Assembly: GCF_004354915.1 (NCBI RefSeq)
Contig: NZ_SMSI01000002.1
Span: 310,001-374,000 of the forward strand
Direction of reading: 5' to 3'
Length of the DNA: 64,000 nucleotides
Source: Pseudohoeflea suaedae
GTDB taxonomy: Bacteria > Pseudomonadota > Alphaproteobacteria > Rhizobiales > Rhizobiaceae
This document shows, piece by piece, positions 45,936-54,920 of the stretch (its first letter is position 1; the number at the start of each line of letters is the position of its first letter). A model generated the notes under the pieces. The model had not been told where the DNA came from. It saw only the letters and a program-made list of their open reading frames with translations, and did not search any database. The translations under genes and the position numbers were made by a program.

Positions 45936-45961
45936 AGGTCCATAGCCGGGGAGGAAGGGCG

Positions 45962-46927
45962 ATGGCAGCGAGCGATACCGCGACGGCCGCAAGGAGCCGC
46001 CGGTCGAACCTGAAGGCGGAACGGATCCGGTCGTCCTGGATCTTCTTGGCGCCGATGCTTCTGGTGCTGGCCTTCGTCGCCGGCTGGCCGCTTCTCAAGA
46101 CCATCTGGTTCGGCTTTACCGACGCTTCGCTCGACGCGCTGTCGTCGGCCGATTTCATCGGCTTCAACAATTACCTCGAATGGGTGGATTACGGCGATGG
46201 CGACGGCGAATGGTACGGGCTGCTCGCCGATCCCGACTGGTGGCAGGCGGTCTACAACACCGTCTTCTTCTCCCTGGTCTCGGTCTTCTTCGAAACGATC
46301 TTCGGCACCATCGTAGCCCTGGTTCTGCATGCGGAATTCAAGGGCAGGGGCTTCGTGCGTGCCGCGGTGCTGATCCCGTGGGCCATACCCACCATCGTCT
46401 CGGCCAAGATGTGGGCCTGGATGATGAACGACCAGTTCGGCATCCTCAACGACCTCTTCCTGCATATCGGTGTGATCTCGCAGCCGATTGCCTGGACCGC
46501 CTCGGCCGACACCGCGATGATCGCCGTCCTGATCGTCGACATCTGGAAGACCACGCCGTTCATGGCGCTCCTGATCCTGGCGGGACTGCAGATGATCCCG
46601 CAGGACATCTACGAAGCGGCAAAGATCGACGGCATCAATCCGGTCAAGGTGTTCTTCAGGGTCACGCTGCCCCTGATCAAGCCGGCACTTGCGGTGGCCG
46701 TGATTTTCCGGGCGCTCGATGCGCTGCGCGTCTTCGACCTCATCTACGTGCTGACGCCCAACAATTCCCAGACCAAGACCATGAGCGTGTTCGCGCAGGA
46801 AAACCTCTTCCAGTTCGACAAGTTCGCTTACGGATCGGCCGCATCGACGCTCCTGTTCCTGGTGATCGGGGTCATCACGATCGTCTATCTGAAGATCGCG
46901 CGCGTCGATCTCGAGGGAGGGCGTTAG
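45962..46927 (+). CDS. sugar ABC transporter permease (MalF/ThuF-like)
   Basis: The 321-aa inner-membrane protein has a basic N-terminal tail (1-28) and six predicted helices. The EAA loop EAAKIDGINPVKVFFRVTLPLIKPAL lies near 218-243. A periplasmic insertion (about 65-90, acidic) follows the first helix, as in MalF-type permeases. It forms the channel with the next permease. It starts after GGAGGAAGGG and ends one base before the next gene. Confidence 0.92.
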   Translation: MAASDTATAARSRRSNLKAERIRSSWIFLAPMLLVLAFVAGWPLLKTIWFGFTDASLDALSSADFIGFNNYLEWVDYGDGDGEWYGLLADPDWWQAVYNTVFFSLVSVFFETIFGTIVALVLHAEFKGRGFVRAAVLIPWAIPTIVSAKMWAWMMNDQFGILNDLFLHIGVISQPIAWTASADTAMIAVLIVDIWKTTPFMALLILAGLQMIPQDIYEAAKIDGINPVKVFFRVTLPLIKPALAVAVIFRALDALRVFDLIYVLTPNNSQTKTMSVFAQENLFQFDKFAYGSAASTLLFLVIGVITIVYLKIARVDLEGGR

Positions 46928-46928
46928 G

Positions 46929-47753
<825 letters not shown>

Positions 47754-47802
47754 TGCGGGCCGCAACACGTCTAGTGCGCCGAGGGCGCGGAAGGAGTTCG
47801 GG

Positions 47803-48888
47803 ATGGCGGAACTGAAACTCACCGATATACGCAAGTCTTTCGGCAGTCTCGAAGTGCTTCACGGTATCGATCTCGAGATCAGGGGAGGCGAGTTCGTGGT
47901 CTTTGTCGGCCCGTCCGGATGCGGCAAGTCCACGCTTCTGCGCCTGATCGCGGGCCTCGAGGACATTTCCGGCGGCACGCTCGAATTCGACGGGCAGGTG
48001 GTCAACCACAAGTCGCCCGCCGAGCGCGGGATCGCCATGGTCTTCCAGTCCTATGCGCTCTATCCGCACATGACGGTCTACGACAACATGGCCTTCGGCA
48101 TGAAGCTCGGCGGTGGCGGCAAGGCGGAGATCGAAAAGCGGGTCCGGCAGGCCGCGGAAATCCTGCAGATCACGCCCTATCTCGACCGTTTGCCCAAGCA
48201 GCTCTCCGGCGGGCAGCGCCAGCGCGTGGCGATCGGGCGGGCGATCGTGCGCGATCCGCGTGTCTTCCTCTTCGACGAGCCCTTGTCCAACCTCGATGCC
48301 GCTTTGCGGGTGCAGACCCGGATCGAGATCGCGCGGCTGAAGGAGCGCATGGCCGACACCACCATGATCTACGTGACACATGACCAGGTGGAGGCGATGA
48401 CGCTCGCCGACCGGATCGTGGTGCTGCGCGCGGGCTATGTCGAGCAGGTGGGAACGCCCATGGAGCTCTACCACACGCCGGCAAACCTGTTTGTCGCGCA
48501 GTTCATCGGTTCGCCCTCGATGAACATCGTGGCGGCGCGGGCGACCCGCGACGGCGAGGCGCTGGTCGTGGAGCCCGAAGGCGGGCGCAGGATGTATTTG
48601 CCGGGAGCCGGCAAGGTGGTGGGCGACGGGCCGATCCAGTTCGGCGTGCGTCCCGAGGATCTCACCATTTCGGGCGAGGGGCAGCCTGTCTTCGAAGGGC
48701 TGGTGACACTGGTCGAGCGCCTCGGCGAAAGCCAGCTCGTCTATGTCGAGCGGCCGGGCTCCGACGAGCCGCTGGTCGCCAAGCTTCCGGGTCATCTGGA
48801 GGTCGAGCGCGGCGCCCGCATCGAGCTGTCGGCCAATCCGGACGTGGTTCGTCTCTTCGATGCCGACGGCAAGGCCGTGGCCTTGTAA
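47803..48888 (+). CDS. sugar ABC transporter ATP-binding protein (MalK/UgpC family)
   Basis: The 361-aa protein has a nucleotide-binding domain (1-235) with Walker A GPSGCGKST near 37, signature LSGGQRQR near 134, Walker B FLFDEPLSNLD near 155 and the His switch VTHDQVEA near 191. A C-terminal TOBE/regulatory domain (about 240-361) follows. It energises the two permeases. The rhizobial MalK/UgpC family can be shared between transporters. It is the last gene of the operon. Confidence 0.92.
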   Translation: MAELKLTDIRKSFGSLEVLHGIDLEIRGGEFVVFVGPSGCGKSTLLRLIAGLEDISGGTLEFDGQVVNHKSPAERGIAMVFQSYALYPHMTVYDNMAFGMKLGGGGKAEIEKRVRQAAEILQITPYLDRLPKQLSGGQRQRVAIGRAIVRDPRVFLFDEPLSNLDAALRVQTRIEIARLKERMADTTMIYVTHDQVEAMTLADRIVVLRAGYVEQVGTPMELYHTPANLFVAQFIGSPSMNIVAARATRDGEALVVEPEGGRRMYLPGAGKVVGDGPIQFGVRPEDLTISGEGQPVFEGLVTLVERLGESQLVYVERPGSDEPLVAKLPGHLEVERGARIELSANPDVVRLFDADGKAVAL

Positions 48889-48957
48889 ACAGGAATCGAT
48901 TCAGTCCTTTGGGCTGCTTTCTTGCCCGATGGGTTCCGCTCGTGGAATAGTCGGGCA

Positions 48958-49335
48958 ATGAGTGACGAAATTTCTTTGAGCGAGCCCCGGCTTCGGCTGC
49001 GTATCTTCTTCGGCGACGACGTGATGCTCGGCCCCGGCAAGGCTGATCTTCTGGAGCATATCCGTGCTACAGGCTCCATCGCGGCGGCAGGCCGTGCGAT
49101 GAAGATGAGCTACAAGCGCGCCTGGAGCCTGGTCGAGGAGATGAACCGCAGCTACCGCCAGCCGCTCGTCGATTCAAGCCGGGGCGGAACGAAGGGCGGC
49201 GGTGCATCGCTGACCGAGGCGGGGGAGGCGGTGCTCGCCCATTATCGAAGGATCGGCGAGATCACTGCGCGGGAGGCGGCCGACGAGATCGCCGCCCTGC
49301 AGGCGATGCTCATCGATATGTCCGACGGAAAATAA
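48958..49335 (+). CDS. modE: ModE-type molybdate-responsive regulator, DNA-binding domain only
   Basis: The 125-aa winged helix-turn-helix protein resembles the ModE N-terminal domain. LLEHIRATGSIAAAGRAMKMSYKRAWSLVEEMN (about 28-60) is the typical LysR-like HTH. The molybdate-binding MopI/TOBE domains of E. coli ModE are absent, so how it senses molybdate is unclear, unless it is a one-domain form. It starts at ATG 48958, with an in-frame ATG at 48922 unlikely. It lies 63 nt before modA in the same direction, which supports control of modABC. Confidence 0.85.
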   Translation: MSDEISLSEPRLRLRIFFGDDVMLGPGKADLLEHIRATGSIAAAGRAMKMSYKRAWSLVEEMNRSYRQPLVDSSRGGTKGGGASLTEAGEAVLAHYRRIGEITAREAADEIAALQAMLIDMSDGK

Positions 49336-49360
49336 CGCTTGCTTCCATGGAGCCTGCTTG

Positions 49361-49384
49361 CAATATTTCCGGCCGTACATATCG
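49361..49384. promoter_or_regulatory. possible ModE operator before modA
   Basis: CAATATTT, 8 nt, ACATATCG: the arms match at six of eight positions. The pattern (C..ATAT...ATAT.G) resembles the enterobacterial ModE site. It ends 14 nt before the modA start codon, a repressor position. Confidence 0.35.
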
Positions 49385-49398
49385 CTTCAGGAGTTCCC

Positions 49399-50166
49399 AT
49401 GCGCCTTTCAGTCCTCCGCCTGCTGGCCGGCCTTGCCGTTCCGGTCCTTTCGCTCGCGCCGGCCCATGCCGAAGAGGTCGTGGTCTTCGCCGCCGCCTCG
49501 ATGAAAACGGCACTCGACGACTTTGCCGCCAAATGGGAAACTGAAACCGGCAATACGGTGACCATCTCCTATGCCGGTTCCAGCCAGCTGGCGCGGCAGA
49601 TCATGCAGGGTGCGCCCGCCGACATCTTCATATCCGCCAATTCCGGATGGATGGACGAGGTCGAGAAATCCGGTCTCGTGAAGGACGGCCGGCGCCGCGA
49701 TCTTCTCGGCAATTCGCTGGTGCTGATTGCCCATGGGCGTGATGCGGGACAGGTCGACATCGCCGGGGATTTCGATCTGGCGGGTCTCCTGGGAGAGGGC
49801 AAGCTCGCCATGGCGCTGGTGGATTCCGTGCCGGCCGGGCAGTACGGCAAGGCGGCGCTCGAAGCGCTGGGCATTTGGGGACAGGTTGCGCCCTCCGTCG
49901 CGCAGGCCGACAATGTGCGGGCCGCGCTGCGGCTCGTCTCGGTGGGCGAGGCGCCCTACGGGATTGTCTACGCGACCGATGCGGCGGCCGATGAAAACGT
50001 CACGATCGCCGGCACCTTTCCCGAGAATACCCATCCTCCGATCATTTATCCTGCCGCGCTCCTGAGGGGCGCGGACGCCGCCGCGGATGAAGCCTTCTAC
50101 CAGGCGCTGTCCGGCGAAGCGGCGCGCGCATCATTCGAGGCGCAGGGCTTCAGGATGCTGGACTGA
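49399..50166 (+). CDS. modA: molybdate ABC transporter substrate-binding protein
   Basis: The 255-aa periplasmic protein binds molybdate (and tungstate). The signal peptide is 1-23 (ending PAHA). VFAAASMKTALDDFA (about 28-42) holds the first oxyanion Ser. YAGSSQLARQIMQGAPADIFISAN (about 60-83) and VDSVPAGQYGKAAL near 150 complete the pocket. The ATG at 49399 has AGGAG 6 nt upstream and begins the signal sequence. It is 4 nt before modB. Confidence 0.94.
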   Translation: MRLSVLRLLAGLAVPVLSLAPAHAEEVVVFAAASMKTALDDFAAKWETETGNTVTISYAGSSQLARQIMQGAPADIFISANSGWMDEVEKSGLVKDGRRRDLLGNSLVLIAHGRDAGQVDIAGDFDLAGLLGEGKLAMALVDSVPAGQYGKAALEALGIWGQVAPSVAQADNVRAALRLVSVGEAPYGIVYATDAAADENVTIAGTFPENTHPPIIYPAALLRGADAAADEAFYQALSGEAARASFEAQGFRMLD

Positions 50167-50170
50167 GCGG

Positions 50171-50869
50171 ATGACGGACTGGCTGACCCCCGAGGAATGG
50201 CAGGCGGTGGCGCTCTCCCTGCGCGTCTCACTCGTGGCCACGCTCTTCAGTCTGCCGCTCGGCATATTCGTCGCCTATGCGCTCGCCCGCTGGCGATTTC
50301 CGGGGCATGGTCTGCTCAACGGGCTCGTTCACCTGCCGCTGGTGCTTCCGCCCGTCGTTACCGGCTATCTGCTGCTCCTGACCTTCGGGCGGACAGGCTG
50401 GATCGGGGGATTTCTCGACGGCTGGTTCGGCCTCGTCTTCGCCTTCCGCTGGACCGGGGCGGCGCTCGCGGCCGCCATCATGGCGTTTCCGCTGATGGTG
50501 CGGGCGATCCGGCTCACCATCGAGGCCGTGGACCCGAAACTGGAGGCGGCGGCCAGCACGCTCGGGGCTTCGCGGCCATGGGTTTTCGCAACGATCACAC
50601 TGCCGCTCATCCTGCCGGGCATTCTCGCCGGATCGGTTCTCGCCTTTGCCAAGGCGATGGGCGAGTTCGGCGCAACCATCACCTTCGTCTCCAGCATCCC
50701 CGGCCAGACGCAGACCATGCCCTCGGCGATCTACGCGCTGTTGCAGGTGCCCGGGGGAGAGGCCGCGGTCGGCCGGCTGGTGGTGATTGCCGTCGTCATC
50801 GCCATGGGGGCGCTGCTTCTCTCCGAATGGATCGGCCGCATGGTGGCGCGGCGGGTGGGCGGCGCATGA
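50171..50869 (+). CDS. modB: molybdate ABC transporter permease
   Basis: The 232-aa inner-membrane protein has five or six helices. ALSLRVSLVATLFSLPLGIFVAY is the first, LPPVVTGYLLLL near 60 is typical of ModB, and EAAASTLGASRPWVFATITLPLILPGI (about 123-149) is the ATPase-docking loop. The ATG at 50171 is used, since the open frame further upstream is within modA. It overlaps modC by 4 bp (ATGA). Confidence 0.94.
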   Translation: MTDWLTPEEWQAVALSLRVSLVATLFSLPLGIFVAYALARWRFPGHGLLNGLVHLPLVLPPVVTGYLLLLTFGRTGWIGGFLDGWFGLVFAFRWTGAALAAAIMAFPLMVRAIRLTIEAVDPKLEAAASTLGASRPWVFATITLPLILPGILAGSVLAFAKAMGEFGATITFVSSIPGQTQTMPSAIYALLQVPGGEAAVGRLVVIAVVIAMGALLLSEWIGRMVARRVGGA

Positions 50870-51951
50870 GCCTCGCCGTCTCGCTCAAGCATCGCTTCGG
50901 GACGTTCCGTCTCGATGTCGACTTCGAGGCACCGGCGGGCGTGACGGCGCTCTACGGACGCTCCGGATCGGGCAAGACCACCATGGTCAATGCAGTGGCA
51001 GGACTTCTGAAACCGGATGCCGGGATCGTGTCCGTCGACGGCGTGACGCTGACCGATATCAATGCCGGTCTGTTTGTCCCGCCGCACAAAAGACGGATCG
51101 GCTACGTGTTCCAGGAACCCCGGCTGTTTCCCCATCTGAGCGTGCGTTCGAACCTCATCTATGGCGCAAGGTTCGCGGGCCTGCAGGACGAACGGGAGTT
51201 CGACCGGATCGTCGGGCTTCTGGGCATCGGGACGCTTCTCGACCGGCGGCCCTCGAAGCTTTCGGGCGGAGAGAAGAGCCGGGTGGCGCTCGGTCGTGCG
51301 ATCCTGTCGAAGCCGCGGCTCCTGCTGATGGACGAGCCGCTGGCCGCGCTCGACGAGGCCCGCAAGGCGGAAATCCTGCCCTATTTCGAGCGGCTGCGCG
51401 ACGAGACCGGTCTGCCGATCCTCTATGTCAGTCATTCGCCCGCGGAAGTCGCGCGCCTTGCGACCACGGTGGTGCTGGTTGAAGACGGACGGGTGGCGGC
51501 GATCGGCGCGGCGGCCGAGGTGTTCTCCGATCCCGGCGCGGCCCATGCGCTCGGGCTGCGTGAGGCGGGTGCGGTTCTGACGGCGCGCATCGAGGCGCAA
51601 GAAGCGGACGGGCTGACCCGGCTGTCGACGTCGGCCGGACCGCTCCTCCTGCCCGCGGTCAATGGCCCGCCGGGCACGATGGTGCGCGTGCGCCTGCTCG
51701 CGCAGGACGTCATGCTCGCAACGGACAAGCCCTCCGGCATCTCCGCGCTCAACGTGCTTCCCGCGCGGGTGCGCGATATCCGGGAGGGCGAGGGCCCCGG
51801 TGCGCTGGTTCGGCTCGAAGCCGGTGACGAGATTATTCTCGCCCGTATCACCCGCAGATCCGCTTCGGCCCTCGATCTTGCGCCGGGGCGCAGCGTTCAC
51901 GCCATTCTCAAGGCCGTCTCGATCGCCCGGGAGAGCGTCGGCGAGATCTGA
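50866..51951 (+). CDS. modC: molybdate ABC transporter ATP-binding protein
   Basis: The 361-aa ATPase has Walker A GRSGSGKTT near 30, signature LSGGEKSR near 127, Walker B LLLMDEPLAALD near 146 and switch His in SHSPAE near 186. The C-terminal region (290-361) is a MOP/TOBE-like domain that may sense molybdate. The start is the ATG overlapping the modB stop. The long open frame back to 50197 is a shadow of modB. Confidence 0.94.
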   Translation: MSLAVSLKHRFGTFRLDVDFEAPAGVTALYGRSGSGKTTMVNAVAGLLKPDAGIVSVDGVTLTDINAGLFVPPHKRRIGYVFQEPRLFPHLSVRSNLIYGARFAGLQDEREFDRIVGLLGIGTLLDRRPSKLSGGEKSRVALGRAILSKPRLLLMDEPLAALDEARKAEILPYFERLRDETGLPILYVSHSPAEVARLATTVVLVEDGRVAAIGAAAEVFSDPGAAHALGLREAGAVLTARIEAQEADGLTRLSTSAGPLLLPAVNGPPGTMVRVRLLAQDVMLATDKPSGISALNVLPARVRDIREGEGPGALVRLEAGDEIILARITRRSASALDLAPGRSVHAILKAVSIARESVGEI

Positions 51952-51981
51952 CCCTTTCGGCTGCAACGAATTCATATGGTC

Positions 51982-52010
51982 TTGAATATCGGATCATTTG
52001 AGCCTATCTT
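51982..52010 (+). promoter_or_regulatory. promoter of the Xre/RES toxin-antitoxin operon
   Basis: TTGAAT (51982-51987), 17 nt, TATCTT (52005-52010), 23 nt before the antitoxin start. It lies 30 bp after modC and is the best sigma70 match in this part of the window. Confidence 0.55.
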
Positions 52011-52033
52011 TCGAGTGAAGAAGGACTGGGCTC

Positions 52034-52429
52034 TTGAGTATGGACAATCTCGTCAGGGAGCGGTCTCCCTCCGATATCAAGGCCGTTGCGCTGAAGGCTT
52101 TCAGCCGCATCGCCGACGCATGGTCGCTCACGGGGCGCGAAGCTGCGGCGTTGGCCGACATGTCGGAATCCACCTGGAAACGTGCCCGGAAGCCCGAATT
52201 TTCCGGTGATCTCACCCATGACCAGCTCCTGCGGCTGAGCGCGCTCACCGGCCTCTACAAGTCACTCGAACTCTATTTCAATCCGCCCATCGCATCCGAA
52301 TGGGTGAGGCTGGCCAATACCGGGCCCGAATTCGAGGGCGCGCGACCCGTCGATGCGATGATTGCGGGCGGACTGCCGAAGATCATGCGCGTGCGCGCCT
52401 ATGTGGATGCGCTGAGGGGTGGGGCTTGA
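52034..52429 (+). CDS. Xre-type antitoxin with MbcA/ParS/Xre toxin-binding domain
   Basis: The protein has 131 aa from TTG 52034, or 129 from ATG 52040. AAGGA is 8 nt before the TTG and 14 nt before the ATG, so the TTG fits better. The N-terminal helix-turn-helix (about 25-60) includes REAAALADMSESTWKRARKP, and the C-terminal domain (70-131) has the SLELYFNPPIASEWVRLAN pattern of MbcA/ParS/Xre antitoxins. It should neutralise the downstream RES toxin and repress their shared promoter. Confidence 0.85.
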   Translation: MSMDNLVRERSPSDIKAVALKAFSRIADAWSLTGREAAALADMSESTWKRARKPEFSGDLTHDQLLRLSALTGLYKSLELYFNPPIASEWVRLANTGPEFEGARPVDAMIAGGLPKIMRVRAYVDALRGGA

Positions 52430-53118
52430 GAATTTTCGCGATCAACGAGCGCGGACTGGTCAGGCTGATTTCCGAAACCCATCACAAGCCGCCCATCCTG
52501 CGTGGCCTCGTCGATAGTGACGAGGAACTCGACATCCTTGCGGAACTCGAGGGGCGAACGAGCGCGCGCATGATTGCCGAGCGGGAAGGCGGTCCGGGCC
52601 TCGATCGCCGCGAACTGGCCTTCGCGCGGCGTGCCAACGATCTCAAGCTCTACGGGCAGAGCCACATCAATGCCGCCTTCACCTATACGCGCGCAACCGG
52701 CAACCGCTTCAATTCCGGCGACCGGGGTGCCTGGTATGCGGCCTGGGATTCGCTCACCGCCGCCGCTGAGGTGGGTTTCCATCGCACCCGGGAGCTTGGC
52801 TATATCGGGCGCTATGAGGACGAGGCGCGCTATGTCGAGCTGCTGGCCGATTTCATAGGCGATTTTCCCGATCTGGGCGATGAGCCCCAGCATCCGGCGC
52901 TCATCGCCGATCCGGCTACCGGTTATCCCGCCGGGCAGGCGCTCGCGCGGAGCCTGCGGGGCGAAGGGCATCGGGGCCTGATCTATCCGTCCGTCCGTCA
53001 CCGGGGCGGACGATGCTTCGTCGCCTTCGATCCGGGGATCGTCCAGAATGTCCGCCCGGGCGCGAGCTGGGTGTTCACATGGGACGGGACGCCGGACTAT
53101 TCGCTCAAGGCGCTTTGA
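52426..53118 (+). CDS. RES domain toxin (probable NAD+-degrading)
   Basis: The protein has 230 aa from TTG 52426, which overlaps the antitoxin stop as TTGA. No ATG or GTG is better placed. The RES core (about 80-215) contains FTYTRATGNRFNSGDRGAWYAA, with the Arg and Tyr of the active site, and later HRTRELGY and GLIYPSVRH. RES toxins deplete NAD+ by phosphorolysis or hydrolysis. The non-ATG start and stop overlap should hold toxin translation below that of antitoxin. The whole protein is somewhat longer than minimal RES toxins, with an N-terminal addition of about 70 residues. Confidence 0.82.
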   Translation: MRIFAINERGLVRLISETHHKPPILRGLVDSDEELDILAELEGRTSARMIAEREGGPGLDRRELAFARRANDLKLYGQSHINAAFTYTRATGNRFNSGDRGAWYAAWDSLTAAAEVGFHRTRELGYIGRYEDEARYVELLADFIGDFPDLGDEPQHPALIADPATGYPAGQALARSLRGEGHRGLIYPSVRHRGGRCFVAFDPGIVQNVRPGASWVFTWDGTPDYSLKAL

Positions 53119-53282
53119 AGGCCGCTTGTGGAAAGAATGCACCGCGCCGCCCGGTCATGGTGCTGGGCAGGGGTTTCGCAATCGCTGCTCCTGACCTATG
53201 TGCATCCCCGGCGGAGTGATGCTAGAAGCGCCTCTGCCTCCTTTTTCGAATTTCCAGCGCCAGTAGCCCTGACGAGCCGCAA

Positions 53283-54278
53283 TTGACCTGTAACCAGAAA
53301 AGCGCATTCGCCGTTGCGCCCATGATCGACTGGACTGATCGCCACTGCCGGTATCTTCACCGGCAGCTGACGCGGCATGCGCTGTTGTATACCGAGATGA
53401 TCGTCGATGAGGCCGCGATCAACGGCGATCGCCAGCGGCTTCTTGGCTTTGACGATGCCGAGCATCCGGTTGCGCTTCAGCTTGGCGGTTCGGTGCCGGA
53501 CAAGATGGCAGAGGCCGCGCGCATCGGTACCGGTTTCGGCTATGACGAGATCAACATGAATGTCGGCTGCCCTTCGGACCGTGTGCAGTCGGGCACTTTC
53601 GGCGCGTGCCTGATGCGCGATCCGGATCTCGTGGCGCGCTGCGTCGCGGCGATGAAGGCGGCGACCGATCTGCCGGTCACGGTCAAATGCCGGATCGGGG
53701 TCGACGATCAGGATCCCGAGATCGCGCTCTCCGAGCTCGCGGCGAAGGTTGTCGATGCCGGCGTAGACGGGATCTGGGTGCATGCGCGCAAGGCGTGGCT
53801 GCAGGGTCTTTCGCCAAAGGAGAACCGCGATATCCCGCCGCTCGATTATGATCGCGTGCATCGCCTCAAGGCCGATTATCCGAATCTTTTCATCGGGATA
53901 AACGGTGGAATTGGCGATCTGAATCAAGCGGTGGAGCAGCTTGGTCACATGGATGGCGTCATGCTGGGCCGCGCCGCCTATCACAATGCCAGCCTGCTCG
54001 CAGACGTCGATGCGCGAATTTTTGCCGATCCGTCAAAACCGGTCGACTGGGCGAATATCCGTGACACGATGATGGATTATGCCGCCCGGCATATCGCATC
54101 CGGCGGACGGCTCGGTCATGTCACGCGGCACATGGTGGGACTGTTTCAGGGCATTCCCGGTGCACGGCGCTACCGCCAGATCCTGTCCAGCGAAGCGACA
54201 CGGCCGGAGGCCGGGCCGGAAGTCATCGCGAAGGCGTTCGACGAGGTCGATCTGTCCGCGCTCGTTGCTGCCGCCTGA
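53283..54278 (+). CDS. dusA: tRNA-dihydrouridine synthase A
   Basis: The 331-aa flavoenzyme reduces uridines in the tRNA D-loop. FAVAPMIDWTDRHCRY (about 9-24), LQLGGSVPDKMAEAAR near 62, NMNVGCPSDRVQSGTFGACLM near 90-110 (catalytic Cys in NVGCPSDRVQSG) and GINGGIG near 202 identify DusA. The start is TTG at 53283, since no ATG precedes APMIDW and the ribosome site is weak. The 164-bp gap before it shows no other gene. Confidence 0.93.
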   Translation: MTCNQKSAFAVAPMIDWTDRHCRYLHRQLTRHALLYTEMIVDEAAINGDRQRLLGFDDAEHPVALQLGGSVPDKMAEAARIGTGFGYDEINMNVGCPSDRVQSGTFGACLMRDPDLVARCVAAMKAATDLPVTVKCRIGVDDQDPEIALSELAAKVVDAGVDGIWVHARKAWLQGLSPKENRDIPPLDYDRVHRLKADYPNLFIGINGGIGDLNQAVEQLGHMDGVMLGRAAYHNASLLADVDARIFADPSKPVDWANIRDTMMDYAARHIASGGRLGHVTRHMVGLFQGIPGARRYRQILSSEATRPEAGPEVIAKAFDEVDLSALVAAA

Positions 54279-54355
54279 GGCTGCCGCTCGCATCCACCGC
54301 ATCCAGAAGGCTGCATCGAAATCCCGACGGCCGTTCCGGATCCGGACGCGCGAAC

Positions 54356-54736
54356 TCACTCTTCGGGCGGAAGCGGCGTCGGCTTGCCGTTCCCGTCGAG
54401 TGCCACCATCACGAACATGGCATGAGTGACCTTTTCCCGCATGGGCTGGAGATAGCGCTGCGCCCAGGCCTCCACCTTCAAGGTCATCGATGTGGTGCCG
54501 ATCTTGACGATGTCGGTGTAGATGCACAGCGTGTCGCCGATCTTGACCGGCATGGCGAAGGACATCTCGTTGACGGCCGCGGTCACCACCCGGCCACGGG
54601 CCCGCTCGGCGGCGCGGATGCCGCAGGCAAGGTCCATCTGGGCCATGACCCATCCGCCGAAAATATCACCTGCCGCGTTGGCGTCTCCGGGCATGGCAAG
54701 GGTTCTGAGCGTGAGATCGCCGGCGGGTTCGGTCAT
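54356..54736 (-). CDS. acyl-CoA thioesterase (YciA-like hotdog protein)
   Basis: The 126-aa single hotdog-fold protein cleaves acyl-CoA. TLAMPGDANAAGDIFGGWVMAQMDLACG (about 12-39) contains the conserved Asp in GDIFGGW, and VNEMSFAMPVKIGD near 55 is the second conserved strand. It is the normal length for YciA-type enzymes. It is convergent with dusA and divergent from the extensin-like gene, with GGAAAGGA upstream of the ATG. Confidence 0.88.
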   Translation of the reverse strand: MTEPAGDLTLRTLAMPGDANAAGDIFGGWVMAQMDLACGIRAAERARGRVVTAAVNEMSFAMPVKIGDTLCIYTDIVKIGTTSMTLKVEAWAQRYLQPMREKVTHAMFVMVALDGNGKPTPLPPEE

Positions 54737-54920
54737 GGGACATCCTTTCCTTTGGAGCGGGATTCTTAGACCGGCTCGGCCGCCAAATGAAGCGGGCGCG
54801 CTATTTTTCCAGATCGAAAGCTCTGCCGTAAAATGGCCTCAGGCCCTAACGCGCTTGCTCAGCCTTCCTTTACTGTTGGCATGGTAAACGATCCCTTGGA
54901 CATGTCAGGAGGCCGGAATT

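Noticed and set aside
54871-54892. TTTAC...GTAAA inverted repeat upstream of the extensin-like gene
   Set aside because: Only 5-bp arms with a 10-nt spacer, expected by chance.
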